64,000 nucleotides of DNA from Prevotellaceae bacterium (GTDB lineage Bacteria; Bacteroidota; Bacteroidia; Bacteroidales; Bacteroidaceae), in NCBI GenBank assembly GCA_019420585.1, contig JAHZGX010000009.1, forward strand, positions 61,047 through 125,046, written 5' to 3'. The notes beneath the pieces are model-generated. The model was not told the origin of the DNA. It worked only from the letters and a program-made list of their open reading frames with translations, and searched no databases. Positions 9,014-17,997 of this stretch are shown here, piece after piece. Position 1 is the stretch's first letter. Each line of letters opens with the position of its first letter. A program made the position numbers and the translations under genes.

Positions 9014-11473
9014 TCACTGCAGGCGCACACTGAGGATGCTGATGCTGAACGGCGGCACACTGAAATGCACAGTGCTGCCATCGGCTTCCACCTGAGCCTC
9101 TGCCTGGAGGGGAGACACCTTCAGCGGCTCTTGCATGGTATTCTCATCTGTGCCGTGCTCGGCTGCCAAGCGTGTCACGTCAGCCTGGCTGGCCTTCCCG
9201 CCCTGCAGGTGCAGCGTGCCGTCGGTACTCGCGCTGCCCAGGTTGACCACCTTGGTATAAAGCATACCAGTACGCTCATCAAGCGTACTGGTAGAGTACA
9301 CGCCACGCATGTCACCGCCCGTGAGCACACCTTGGCACCACACCTGGCCATCCACGCTGCAGGTTACGCTGTCGCGATCCACGTCAACCTGCAGGTCATG
9401 CCACACTCCGCTCTCTATCCGTGTAGGACGTTCACCGGGCATCTTGCTCTTGTTGCCGCTGCGGGTCTGCTCCACGGCACTCTGCGTGTTCCCCCATCCA
9501 CCCACATTGAACCAGCAGTAATTCTCTCTGTCGGCATAGTCGAAGAGCAGCAGGAAAGCCTCGTCACCATCCTCTTTGCGGGCCTGGACACGCCAGGAAT
9601 AGCGGTCGCCGCTGATGCTCAGGGGGCAGAGACGCGCCGTACCCTGAGCGGCAGACTGCTGGCTGATGATTCCATTACCCAATGTCCACTCGCCCCGCTG
9701 CTTGGGGAAGGCATCGGCCCAGCCCTGCCCAACCTCGACATGCAGTGTGTCATCGTCCACAATAACCTTCGCATCACGGAACGAAGCACGGGTGCTCCAT
9801 GTACCTACGCCCACTTGAACAGGACGCTCACGTCTCACGCCCTCAGGGCGGGGTAGGCTCCATTCCACACGGGTACCCACCACACGGGTACCCAAATGCG
9901 TTGGAAAGAGTTGCTGCACCCAGTAACTGGGTGTCCCGAAAGCCTGACTGCTGTTGAAACGTATCATGTCGGGGTGCCACTGACTGTGATTCTCATTGAT
10001 GAAGATGGGCGCATAACTGCTCATGCGTACGATGTCGGAGTTGTTCTCTATGCCCATCATGAACACGGCCTCGCCCAGTGCAGCGTTCATGTTGCCCGTG
10101 CGGCCGAAGTCCTGGGTCACGGCATACTCTCCAGGGTATATCACCGGCCCACGGCGGTCATAATCATCGAAACGGTGGAACTGGCTGACAAACCACTGCG
10201 GATTGCGGTAATAATGTTCATCCAGAATGTCAACAGGATGTTCGTTCCGCCATCTGGGATTGTCGGTGCCCCAACTTTCCACGTTACCTATACACTGCAC
10301 CTGGGGGAAACGCGCCTTAATGGCATCATAGAACATGCGGTACCTCTCCGGGTAATGGTCGCTTTGGTCTGTGTTGTTTTCCATGTGATAATTGTAGTTC
10401 TCATTGCCTATCTCCACATAAGCGATGCCGAACGGCTCGGGGTGCCCGTTCTCTGCACGCATGCGGCCATAATGGCTTGTCACGGGACCATTGGCATATT
10501 CCAGCGCACCCAGGCACTCGTCTATCCACCCCTGAAGACTGTCAAGCGGAGTGCATCCGCCATGCCAGATGCCCACGTTGACCACATAAAGGGGCTTGGC
10601 ACCCAAGTCCTCACAAAGTTGCAGATACTCGTGAAAGCCCAGCCCGTCAGTCGATGGATAGCCCCAGTTGGCATTCATGTGCCCCGGCCTGCGCTCTATA
10701 GGGCCCACGGTACGCTCCCAGTGCCAGGCGTTTTCGGGCTTGACATTGCCCTCCACCACACATCCTCCGGGAAAACGCATGAAAGCCGGGTGCAGTGCCT
10801 GCAGCATGTCAGCCAGGTCGCGGCGGCATCCGTTGGGACGGTTCTTGAAGGTGGGCGGGAAGAGGCTCACCACATCAAGCACCAGCGTGCAGGGCTTCTC
10901 AGCCGTAAGCACAAATTCTGCCTGAGCCTCATCTGCCTCCGCAGTGATGACGGCTTCCAGTTTGCGCCACTTCTTGTTCACCTTGCCCTGCAACACCGCA
11001 CTGCCCAACACGGTGCCGTCCCTGCGTCGCAGGCTGGCCGTGAGACGGCCTGGCTTTCCTGCCTCGGCACGTACCCACAGGGAGAGGCGGTACTGCAGGC
11101 CGCGCTGCACGCCGATGCCCCAGAAGCCAGTGTTACGCACACCGCCGCCCGGAGCCTCAATGCACACTTTCAGAGCCTGCGTCTGCACCTCGTTGAGCAT
11201 GCCCTCACGGCACAGGGACAACTGACTCAGAAGGGCTTCCCAGCCGTCAGGGGTATCCGTGCTGAACTCTATCGAGCGGTTACGGATGAGTTCGGCATAA
11301 AGTCCGCCGTCTGCCGCATGGTTGATGTCTTCAAAGAAAATTCCGTAAAGTGTGGGGCTTACCTCGGCACGTTTGTCGGCCAGGTTGACCTCCACATTTA
11401 CCTGAGCCCACAATGGCAAGGCCAGGCAAAGCAACGCCACAAGGGCTGTCATGCTTCTATAATTCATACCCAT
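9014..11473 (-). CDS. GH51 alpha-L-arabinofuranosidase, secreted
   Basis: The product is 819 aa. A signal peptide (about residues 1-24, LVALLCLALPLWAQ) is followed by VNLADKRAEVSPTLYGIFFE, the typical start of GH51. A carbohydrate-binding-like beta domain comes next, then the TIM barrel with acid/base E358 in EIGNEN and nucleophile E449 in YPGEYAV. The C-terminal beta domain contains a concanavalin-like insertion of about 180 residues (near 585-765). The enzyme removes terminal alpha-L-arabinofuranosyl groups from arabinan or arabinoxylan. It is monocistronic and transcribed away from the MBL-GH78-GH2 operon across a 714-bp gap. M3 is an equally possible start. Confidence 0.94.
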   Translation of the reverse strand: MGMNYRSMTALVALLCLALPLWAQVNVEVNLADKRAEVSPTLYGIFFEDINHAADGGLYAELIRNRSIEFSTDTPDGWEALLSQLSLCREGMLNEVQTQALKVCIEAPGGGVRNTGFWGIGVQRGLQYRLSLWVRAEAGKPGRLTASLRRRDGTVLGSAVLQGKVNKKWRKLEAVITAEADEAQAEFVLTAEKPCTLVLDVVSLFPPTFKNRPNGCRRDLADMLQALHPAFMRFPGGCVVEGNVKPENAWHWERTVGPIERRPGHMNANWGYPSTDGLGFHEYLQLCEDLGAKPLYVVNVGIWHGGCTPLDSLQGWIDECLGALEYANGPVTSHYGRMRAENGHPEPFGIAYVEIGNENYNYHMENNTDQSDHYPERYRMFYDAIKARFPQVQCIGNVESWGTDNPRWRNEHPVDILDEHYYRNPQWFVSQFHRFDDYDRRGPVIYPGEYAVTQDFGRTGNMNAALGEAVFMMGIENNSDIVRMSSYAPIFINENHSQWHPDMIRFNSSQAFGTPSYWVQQLFPTHLGTRVVGTRVEWSLPRPEGVRRERPVQVGVGTWSTRASFRDAKVIVDDDTLHVEVGQGWADAFPKQRGEWTLGNGIISQQSAAQGTARLCPLSISGDRYSWRVQARKEDGDEAFLLLFDYADRENYCWFNVGGWGNTQSAVEQTRSGNKSKMPGERPTRIESGVWHDLQVDVDRDSVTCSVDGQVWCQGVLTGGDMRGVYSTSTLDERTGMLYTKVVNLGSASTDGTLHLQGGKASQADVTRLAAEHGTDENTMQEPLKVSPLQAEAQVEADGSTVHFSVPPFSISILSVRLQ

Positions 11474-11536
11474 GGTTTTTTAGGTGTCTTGCAACAGGAG
11501 GCTGGCGCAAGCGCGCACACTTCGGATGCACGTATG

Positions 11537-11567
11537 CAAAGTTAATGCAAGTTGACGGCACAGGCAA
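11537..11567 (-). promoter_or_regulatory. promoter of the GH51 gene
   Basis: On the minus strand TTG (11567-11565), 20 bp, then TAACTTTG (11544-11537). It fits the Bacteroidota consensus and leaves a leader of about 55 nt before the ATG at 11473. Confidence 0.65.
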
Positions 11568-11800
11568 GCAACCTCCGTGCAAATGTGCGCACAGAAGCAA
11601 CATTACCTCCAGACTGAGGCATCTACACCCCTTCCATACACGGCCGGGAGACACAACAAGGCGCACCGCCGCGAACTTCCCGGCAGAGAGGAAAGAGCCA
11701 CCTAAAAAACAGAAAAAAACTTGCGCCACGCAAATATTAACCCAAAATCGGTCGTCATTAGAGTTCTGATGCTTTTCCGTGCTGTATCACGCATATTATT
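11568..11800. other. first part of the 714-bp divergent gap
   Basis: No gene is recognisable. The only feature noticed is an 11-bp direct repeat CATTAGAGTTC at 11756-11766 that recurs at 11950-11960 and so brackets the phased array. Confidence 0.4.
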
Positions 11801-11860
11801 TTTCCAACTAGGAAAAAATATTTCTCCAACTAGAAAAAAAAATCTCTCCAACTGGACAGT
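11801..11860. repeat. 22-bp-phased CCAACTRG array
   Basis: CCAACTAG at 11804, CCAACTAG at 11826 and CCAACTGG at 11848 are exactly 22 bp apart (first bases). The 14-bp spacers are A/T-rich. All three units point the same way. The last unit merges into AACTGGACAGTT followed by TTTT, a short hairpin with T-run on the plus strand. A related array in alternating orientation lies at 38044-38118. Confidence 0.75.
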
Positions 11861-11947
11861 TTTTTGTCTTCTGTTGCGCAATTCCCCTTCACACAGACGA
11901 GAATCGCAAAAAATCATTACAGAAATATGAAGGTCAAACACAAATAG

Positions 11948-11999
11948 GCCATTAGAGTTCCTCTGGACAAGCAAGGGAAACACATCTCAGTCTAATGGC
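11948..11999. repeat. 9-bp inverted repeat in the divergent gap
   Basis: GCCATTAGA (11948-11956) and TCTAATGGC (11991-11999) are perfect inverted copies around a 34-nt loop. It may be an operator or part of an RNA. No promoter was seen close by. Confidence 0.4.
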
Positions 12000-12007
12000 G
12001 AATTGGG

Positions 12008-12080
12008 ATTAAAAACGTAAAGCGCTGCGTTGGCACTTGAAGAGTTCTTCATGTGGCATTGCACCGCACTACATTTTTTG
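12008..12080 (-). repeat. GCCAACG-family phased repeat element, copy 1
   Basis: Read on the minus strand, an A-run and GTGCGGTGCAAT are followed by GCCACATG (unit from 12057) and GCCAACGCAGCGCTTTACG (unit from 12034), 23 bp apart, then TTTTTAA. The same order of blocks, including the nearly identical end, occurs at 27344-27437; a copy lacking the end block is at 61674-61750. No minus-strand gene reads into it here. Confidence 0.7.
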
Positions 12081-12130
12081 AAGCACCGAACCGCCGGGCG
12101 AACTGCACCGGGCTTTTGTGGCCGCATTGC

Positions 12131-12161
12131 TTGCCTGTATGGCGGAAAAGGCCTAAATTTG
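12131..12161 (+). promoter_or_regulatory. promoter of the MBL-GH78-GH2 operon
   Basis: TTG at 12131-12133, 20 bp, TAAATTTG at 12154-12161. Transcription would start about 20 nt before the ATG at 12188. Confidence 0.7.
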
Positions 12162-12187
12162 TGAAACGATAAAGCCGCAGCCCTGTT

Positions 12188-13129
12188 ATGGAACAGCCGA
12201 CAGATACCTCACGCAGAAACTTCCTGCGCACCACAGCCATGAGCGTGGCGGCAGCAGCCATGCCCATCTCGCTCCGGGCAAGAAAGACCCGGGCGGAAGC
12301 CCCTGCCACCCTGCGCGGGAAGTCGGGATTCACCATGTGGCAAATCCCTTCGCACAACAATGACATAGGCAACTCTTACGTGTTCCGCACCAATAAGGGC
12401 AGACTGATAGTCATGGACGGAGGGAAACCCGTGGAAAGTTACTTCCTGCGTGGATTCCTTGGAGCCATGGGTGGTGAAGTGGAGGCGTGGTTTATATCAC
12501 ATCCCCACGATGACCACATGGGAGCACTGAGTGACATACTGCGCGACAGTCAGGAACTCCGCATCAGAACCATTTTCCACTCTCGGATGCCCGAAGCCGT
12601 CATCAAGGCAGAACCACAGTACGAAGCCCAGTGCCGGGAGTTTTACACACGGCTGGAAGCAGCGAGCGACATCAAAGTCGTTGACATACAGCAGCCCGGG
12701 CACACTTACGCCTGGGACGGAATGAACCTGCAGATACTGAGCGTGGCCAACAACTTCACCACCAACCCATACAACAACTCATCCATGATCATGAGAGTGT
12801 GGGACAAGCGCAAGTCCATCACCTTCCTGGGCGATGCGGGCATTGAGTGTGGAGACAAGACACTGAACAGCCCTTACGGAAACCGCCTCGACTGCGACTA
12901 TCTGCAAATGGCTCACCACGGACAGAGGGGATGCAGCGAGGAGTTTTACAAGAGCATACACTTCCGCGCCTGTCTGTGGTCCACGCCCATCTGGGTGTGG
13001 AACAACGACCAAGGACAGGGATTCAACACCGGCATTCTGAAGACCTGCGACACACGGCTGTGGATGGACCGCCTGGGCATAAAGGAACATCACGTGACTT
13101 GTACCGATGGCATATGGCAACTGAACTAA
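12188..13129 (+). CDS. Tat-exported MBL-fold metallo-hydrolase
   Basis: The product is 313 aa. The N-terminus has a twin-arginine signal (SRRNFLRTTAMSVAAAAM), so it is folded before export. The metallo-beta-lactamase metal motif HPHDDH follows, then LGDAG with the bridging aspartate and AHHGQ with a late histidine. This pattern is closest to the ComEC/Rec2-type MBL branch. The substrate is not predictable. The gene starts an operon with a GH78-like and a GH2 enzyme, so a role in handling a released sugar ester, lactone or phosphate is possible but only inferred. The next gene follows after 32 bp. Confidence 0.85.
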   Translation: MEQPTDTSRRNFLRTTAMSVAAAAMPISLRARKTRAEAPATLRGKSGFTMWQIPSHNNDIGNSYVFRTNKGRLIVMDGGKPVESYFLRGFLGAMGGEVEAWFISHPHDDHMGALSDILRDSQELRIRTIFHSRMPEAVIKAEPQYEAQCREFYTRLEAASDIKVVDIQQPGHTYAWDGMNLQILSVANNFTTNPYNNSSMIMRVWDKRKSITFLGDAGIECGDKTLNSPYGNRLDCDYLQMAHHGQRGCSEEFYKSIHFRACLWSTPIWVWNNDQGQGFNTGILKTCDTRLWMDRLGIKEHHVTCTDGIWQLN

Positions 13130-13161
13130 TTGAGCAAACAACTAAGACTACAGGAAAAAGG

Positions 13162-14961
13162 ATGAAAAGACTCTGTCTCACAGCGGCATCGATTCTGCTT
13201 GCCGCAGCCACCATGGCACAGAAACACCTACCACCCGTGTTCGGAGCGGACACGGTAAACTTCAGGCATGACACCATGACACGCTCTTACATGACTCCCA
13301 AGCGGGTGCTGTGGACCAGCAGCCCAGTTTCGGTGCAGAATCCAGAACTGCTGCTGAAGCCCAACACCGGGCAGGCCGACATATTCGGCGAGGGCATGTG
13401 CCGGCTGGTGAACAGCCAGAACAGTCAAGCCAGCCTCATCCTGGACTTCGGGCATGAACTTCACGGCGGGCTGAAACTAGTCATCAGCAGTTGCGCGCCG
13501 CTGGTGACACCGCAGGTACGCCTGCGCTTCGGCGAGTCGGTGAGCGAGACATGCACGGAATTGAACAGCACCAAGTCGGTGGCCGAGACGGGCAGCAAGG
13601 CCGAAGTCAACCTCAAGGCAAACACTGCCACCAACGACCACGCCATACGAGACATGGTGCTCACCGTGCCCTTTTACGGACAAATGGAAGTAGGAAGCAC
13701 GGGCTACCGTTTCGTGCGCATCGACCTGCTCACACCCGGGCAGACCATCAACCTGAAGGAGGTAACAGCCATACTGCGCTACCGCGACATACCTTACCTG
13801 GGGCAGTTCCGCTGTTCCGACCAGAGGTTGAACGACATATGGATGACAGGAGCCTATACAGTACACCTCAACATGCAGGAATACATCTGGGACGGAGTGA
13901 AGCGCGACCGCCTGGTATGGCTGGGGGACATGCATCCCGAGACCAGCACCATAAGCAACGTATTCGGCGACAACGAGAGTTTCTACGCAAGCATGGACCT
14001 GGCATGCAGGCAATACCCGCTCCCCGCATGGATCAACGGCATGAGTGCCTATTCGCTGTGGTACCTCATCATACAGCATGACTGGTACATGCGATTCGGG
14101 CACAAGGACTACCTGGAGAAACATCGTGACTATATCCTGGGGCTCGTGGACCAGATAGACAGGTGCATTGACCGGGACGGGAACGACAATATGGGGGCAC
14201 ACTTCCTGGACTGGCCCAGCAGTCCCAACCAGGAGGGAGTGGACGCGGGCTATCATGCCCTGCTGGTGTGGGCCATGAAGGACGCCGCCAAGATGAGCAC
14301 CCTACTGGGCGATGAAGCACGCGCACAGAAATGCCGTGACGTGCAGGAGCGGCTGCTCAGGAAAGCCGTGAACCCCAACGGACTGAAGCAGGCCGCAGCA
14401 CTGATGGCCATAGCCGGGCTCATGACACCCGAAAAGGCATGCCACGATTACGTGTCCGTGGACGGCCCCAAGGGGTTCTCCACCTTCTACGGATATTACA
14501 TGCTGGAGGCTTTGGCCATGGACGGACGGTATGAAGAAGCCATGGACATCATAAGCAAATACTGGGGCGGGATGCTCGACATGGGAGCCACCACCTTCTG
14601 GGAGGACTTTGACTTGGAATGGACAAAGGATGCCGGACGTATCGACGACTTCGTGCCCGAAGGCAAGAAGGACATACACGGCGACTTCGGAGCATATTGC
14701 TACCCGGGCTTCCGGCACAGTTTCTGCCACGGATGGGCCAGCGGGCCCACCGCATGGATGAGCACTCACGTGCTGGGCGTGGAGGTGCTGGAACCGGGCT
14801 GCAAGCGGGTGCGCGTGACGCCGCACCTAGGCAAACTGCAATGGGCAGAGGGCACCTTCCCCACCCCTTACGGACAGATAAGCATACGCCACGAGCGCAA
14901 GGCCGACGGCACTGTGAAGTCCACCGTAAAAGCCCCCAAGGGGGTGAAGGTGGTGAAGTAA
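13162..14961 (+). CDS. GH78-like alpha-L-rhamnosidase, secreted
   Basis: The product is 599 aa with a signal peptide (MKRLCLTAASILLAAATMAQ). After an N-terminal beta domain, a six-hairpin (alpha/alpha)6 barrel begins near WDGVKRDRLVWLGD, with GATTFWEDF and CHGWASGPTAWM later. These correspond to the acidic loops of inverting GH78-type rhamnosidases. A C-terminal beta-sandwich follows (VRVTPHLGKLQWAEGTFPTP). It is shorter than classical multi-domain GH78 proteins, and several loops differ, so another six-hairpin specificity is possible. The frame is open back to 12847, overlapping the MBL gene, but the signal peptide sets the start at 13162. It is the middle gene of the operon. Confidence 0.82.
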   Translation: MKRLCLTAASILLAAATMAQKHLPPVFGADTVNFRHDTMTRSYMTPKRVLWTSSPVSVQNPELLLKPNTGQADIFGEGMCRLVNSQNSQASLILDFGHELHGGLKLVISSCAPLVTPQVRLRFGESVSETCTELNSTKSVAETGSKAEVNLKANTATNDHAIRDMVLTVPFYGQMEVGSTGYRFVRIDLLTPGQTINLKEVTAILRYRDIPYLGQFRCSDQRLNDIWMTGAYTVHLNMQEYIWDGVKRDRLVWLGDMHPETSTISNVFGDNESFYASMDLACRQYPLPAWINGMSAYSLWYLIIQHDWYMRFGHKDYLEKHRDYILGLVDQIDRCIDRDGNDNMGAHFLDWPSSPNQEGVDAGYHALLVWAMKDAAKMSTLLGDEARAQKCRDVQERLLRKAVNPNGLKQAAALMAIAGLMTPEKACHDYVSVDGPKGFSTFYGYYMLEALAMDGRYEEAMDIISKYWGGMLDMGATTFWEDFDLEWTKDAGRIDDFVPEGKKDIHGDFGAYCYPGFRHSFCHGWASGPTAWMSTHVLGVEVLEPGCKRVRVTPHLGKLQWAEGTFPTPYGQISIRHERKADGTVKSTVKAPKGVKVVK

Positions 14962-15021
14962 GACTGACTGGCACATCATCGCATATCACATAAACAGACA
15001 TTCATCATCAATCAACAATCA

Positions 15022-16887
15022 ATGAAGAGAAACATTCTATTCCTGGCAGCAACATTCCTGGCTGCCACACTCCTGGCCATCCCCAGGGCAGAGTACCCAC
15101 GCCCGCAGTTTGAGCGGCAGGACTGGGTCAACCTCAACGGTGACTGGACTTACACATTCGACTTCGTGGGGTCCGGCATGGAGAAGGGGCTGCACCGGAG
15201 CCAAGGCTTCGATGGCAAGATTACCGTGCCCTTCTGCCCCGAGAGCAAACTTTCGGGAGTGGAATACACTGATTTCATCAACAACATCTGGTACCAGCGT
15301 ACCATTACCATGCCCGAGGCATGGAAAGGCAAGCAGGTAAGACTGAATTTCGGCGCGGTTTACTACAATTCGGAGGTGTACATCGACGGACAACTGGCAG
15401 GCCGCCATTTCGGCGGAAGCACCTCGTTTGCCGTGGACGTGACCCGCTTTGTGGCTGACGGCAAGGCACACTCACTGGTGGTGCACGCCTACAGTGACAC
15501 GCGCACCAATCTGCAGCCCGCCGGCAAGCAGAACGTGCGCATGTCACAGTTCGAGTGCATGTACACACGCTGCACAGGCATCTGGCAGACTGTGTGGATG
15601 GAGCCGGTAGATGCCAACGGACTGGAACGCACACAGGTGGTGACGGACATCGACCAGGAACAGATTATCGTGCACCCCACCTTCTATGCCGAAGGAGCCG
15701 CCACGCTGACCGTGACGCTCAGCGACGGCAAGAAGACTGTGGCCAGCAAGACAGTGCCTGCGCAGAACAACAGCACCATCGTGCTTCCCGTGAAGAAGGC
15801 ACGCCTGTGGAGCCCGGCCAATCCCTTCCTGTATACCCTGACCTACGAAGTGAGGGACGGAGCAGGCAAATGCATCGACAAGGTAAACAGTTACACAGGC
15901 ATGCGCAAGATACATGTGAACGGCAACAAAGTGTACCTCAACAACGAGCCTTTCTACCAGCGGCTGGTACTTGACCAAGGCTTCTACCCCGATGGCATTT
16001 GGACGGCTCCTTCCGACGAAGCCCTCCGCCATGACATAGAACTCTCCATGCAAGCCGGATTCAACGGGGCACGTCTGCACCAGAAGGTGTTTGAAGAGCG
16101 TTTCCATTACTGGGCCGACAAACTGGGATATATCACTTGGGGGGAGGCTCCATCATGGGGCATGGATGCCAACAACACAGAAGTGGCACGCAACTTCCTA
16201 ACTGAGTGGAGTGAGGAAATCGTGCGCGACCGCAATCATCCCAGCATTGTGACATGGACACCAATGAACGAGGAGTGGTGGCCCGACCGCGTGCAGTTCC
16301 CCAGATTCGTAGCCGACGTGTATGACCTCACCAAGGCACTCGACCCCACGAGACCCGTTTGTGACGTGAGCGGAGGCGTGCACGTGAAGACCGACATCTG
16401 GACGACACACAACTACGAACAGGATCCCAAGAAACTGAAAGACATCATCTACAATGGCAGCCGCTGGTTCCAGACACCTAACTACGCCGTGTCCTTCCCC
16501 CAACGCAACGTGGGATTCAACCGCCACACAGAGAACAACGTGTATGATTTCCCCACGTATGACCAGGCCACCATGCCTTATCTGCTGGATGAGTTCGGCG
16601 GCATCAAATGGGTGAAGGGGCAGGATGCACAGACCGGCAATGACCAGAACAAGTCATGGGGCTACGGCGAGCCTCCCCACTCACTGGAGGAATTCTACAC
16701 CCGCCTGGAGGGGCAGGTGGATGCACTGATGGAGATTGCCGACAACGTATGGGGCTATTGCTACACGCAACTGACCGACGTGGAACAGGAGCAAAATGGC
16801 ATATACTTCTATGACCGGAGCAGCAAGTTCGACATGAAACGCATACACGCCATCTTCAGCAAGAAGCCGGCATCAAGCAAGCACTAA
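15022..16887 (+). CDS. GH2 family glycosidase, secreted
   Basis: The product is 621 aa with an N-terminal signal peptide. The jelly-roll sugar-binding domain begins at PRPQFERQDWVNLNGDW; an immunoglobulin-like domain and the TIM barrel follow. The acid/base glutamate lies in MNEEW (E417, following N416), and the nucleophile is probably E524 in LLDEFGG. GH2 includes beta-galactosidase, beta-glucuronidase and beta-mannosidase; specificity cannot be fixed here. It is the last gene of the MBL-GH78-GH2 operon, 60 bp after the GH78-like gene and ending before a strong terminator. Confidence 0.9.
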   Translation: MKRNILFLAATFLAATLLAIPRAEYPRPQFERQDWVNLNGDWTYTFDFVGSGMEKGLHRSQGFDGKITVPFCPESKLSGVEYTDFINNIWYQRTITMPEAWKGKQVRLNFGAVYYNSEVYIDGQLAGRHFGGSTSFAVDVTRFVADGKAHSLVVHAYSDTRTNLQPAGKQNVRMSQFECMYTRCTGIWQTVWMEPVDANGLERTQVVTDIDQEQIIVHPTFYAEGAATLTVTLSDGKKTVASKTVPAQNNSTIVLPVKKARLWSPANPFLYTLTYEVRDGAGKCIDKVNSYTGMRKIHVNGNKVYLNNEPFYQRLVLDQGFYPDGIWTAPSDEALRHDIELSMQAGFNGARLHQKVFEERFHYWADKLGYITWGEAPSWGMDANNTEVARNFLTEWSEEIVRDRNHPSIVTWTPMNEEWWPDRVQFPRFVADVYDLTKALDPTRPVCDVSGGVHVKTDIWTTHNYEQDPKKLKDIIYNGSRWFQTPNYAVSFPQRNVGFNRHTENNVYDFPTYDQATMPYLLDEFGGIKWVKGQDAQTGNDQNKSWGYGEPPHSLEEFYTRLEGQVDALMEIADNVWGYCYTQLTDVEQEQNGIYFYDRSSKFDMKRIHAIFSKKPASSKH

Positions 16888-16942
16888 GCCGCCACGCCAC
16901 GCGCGGGACTTCCACACCGTGCGGGCGGCAGGCTCATAAAAC

Positions 16943-16984
16943 CATCGGGGCGGACTTCGTAATATATTGAAGTCCGCCCCGATG
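16943..16984. terminator. bidirectional terminator between GH2 and dus
   Basis: A perfect 16-bp inverted repeat (CATCGGGGCGGACTTC at 16943-16958 and its complement at 16969-16984, loop 10 nt). It is followed by TATTTTC on plus and by GGTTTTATG on minus. It serves both convergent operons. Confidence 0.9.
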
Positions 16985-16992
16985 CTATTTTC

Positions 16993-17997
16993 TTATTCCT
17001 GCCCGATGCGATGAAGCAATGTGCGCGTCTCTTCAATGACGGCAAACAGCGCATCAAGAGTGTCAGCCCGCAACATGCGTATGCGCGTCTCGCGGAAATC
17101 GGGAATGCCCTTGAAGAGCGGTGTGGCAGCCAAATGGCGGCGCACATGCAGGATGCCCCTGTACTCGCCGATGCGCTGCACCGATTCCGTGGCCTGCTGC
17201 TTGAGTATGTCTATCTTGCTGTCAAGGTCAAGGGGATTCTCTGGATGCAATATCTCATGGAATATCCAGGCACGGCCAAAGGTGGCACGGCCAATCATCA
17301 CCGCATCCACGCCATAGCGGTCAAAAGCCTGCCTGGCCTGCTCCGCCGAGCAGATGTCACCGTTGCCAATAACAGGAATATGCATGCCGGGGTGGTTCTT
17401 CACCTGTCCGATGAGCGTCCAATCGGCCTCACCGGTGTACATCTGGGCACGGGTACGCCCATGCAGGGTGAGTGCCTGCACGCCGCAGTCCTGCAGACGC
17501 AGGGCAAGATCAGCGATGAAGGGTGTGCCATCGGGCAGGAACAGCGAGTGCTCGTCCCATCCCAACCGTGTCTTCACGGTCACGGGAGTGCCCGGCACGG
17601 CATCCACCACCGCCCGCGTGACAGCCAGCAACTGAGGCACATCGCGCAGCATACCGCTTCCAGCACCACGCCCGGCCACCTTCTTCACGGGACAACCGAA
17701 GTTAATGTCAAGTACGTCGGGGTGTGCCTGCTCCACCACGATACGTGCCGCCTGAGCCATCGCCTCACAATCACGGCCATAAATCTGCACGGCCACGGGA
17801 CGTTCCTCGGGACACACAACCAGTTTCTCCAGGCTGCGATTGACCATGCGCACCAATGCATCGCAGGACACAAACTCAGAATATACCATGGCCGCACCCA
17901 TCTGCCGGCAGAGCAGGCGGAATCCGATGTCGGTGACATCCTCCATGGGAGCCAGCATGAGCGGCTTGTCTCCCAGATTCACAGTCCCTATCCTCAT
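16993..17997 (-). CDS. dusB: tRNA-dihydrouridine synthase, DusB-like
   Basis: The product is 334 aa. It reduces uridines in the tRNA D-loop with NADPH and FMN. LAPMEDVTDIGFR is the N-terminal FMN-barrel motif, NFGCPVKKV contains the catalytic cysteine, and HGRTRAQMYTGEADW and GNGDI complete the flavin and phosphate sites. It overlaps the sufE stop by 4 bp, and the operon order is M28 peptidase-sufE-dus. Which Dus subgroup it belongs to is inferred from overall similarity to DusB. Confidence 0.93.
   Translation of the reverse strand: MRIGTVNLGDKPLMLAPMEDVTDIGFRLLCRQMGAAMVYSEFVSCDALVRMVNRSLEKLVVCPEERPVAVQIYGRDCEAMAQAARIVVEQAHPDVLDINFGCPVKKVAGRGAGSGMLRDVPQLLAVTRAVVDAVPGTPVTVKTRLGWDEHSLFLPDGTPFIADLALRLQDCGVQALTLHGRTRAQMYTGEADWTLIGQVKNHPGMHIPVIGNGDICSAEQARQAFDRYGVDAVMIGRATFGRAWIFHEILHPENPLDLDSKIDILKQQATESVQRIGEYRGILHVRRHLAATPLFKGIPDFRETRIRMLRADTLDALFAVIEETRTLLHRIGQE

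Noticed and set aside
12847..13161. Upstream extension of the GH78-like gene
   Set aside because: It overlaps the MBL gene in another frame and would bury a good signal peptide.
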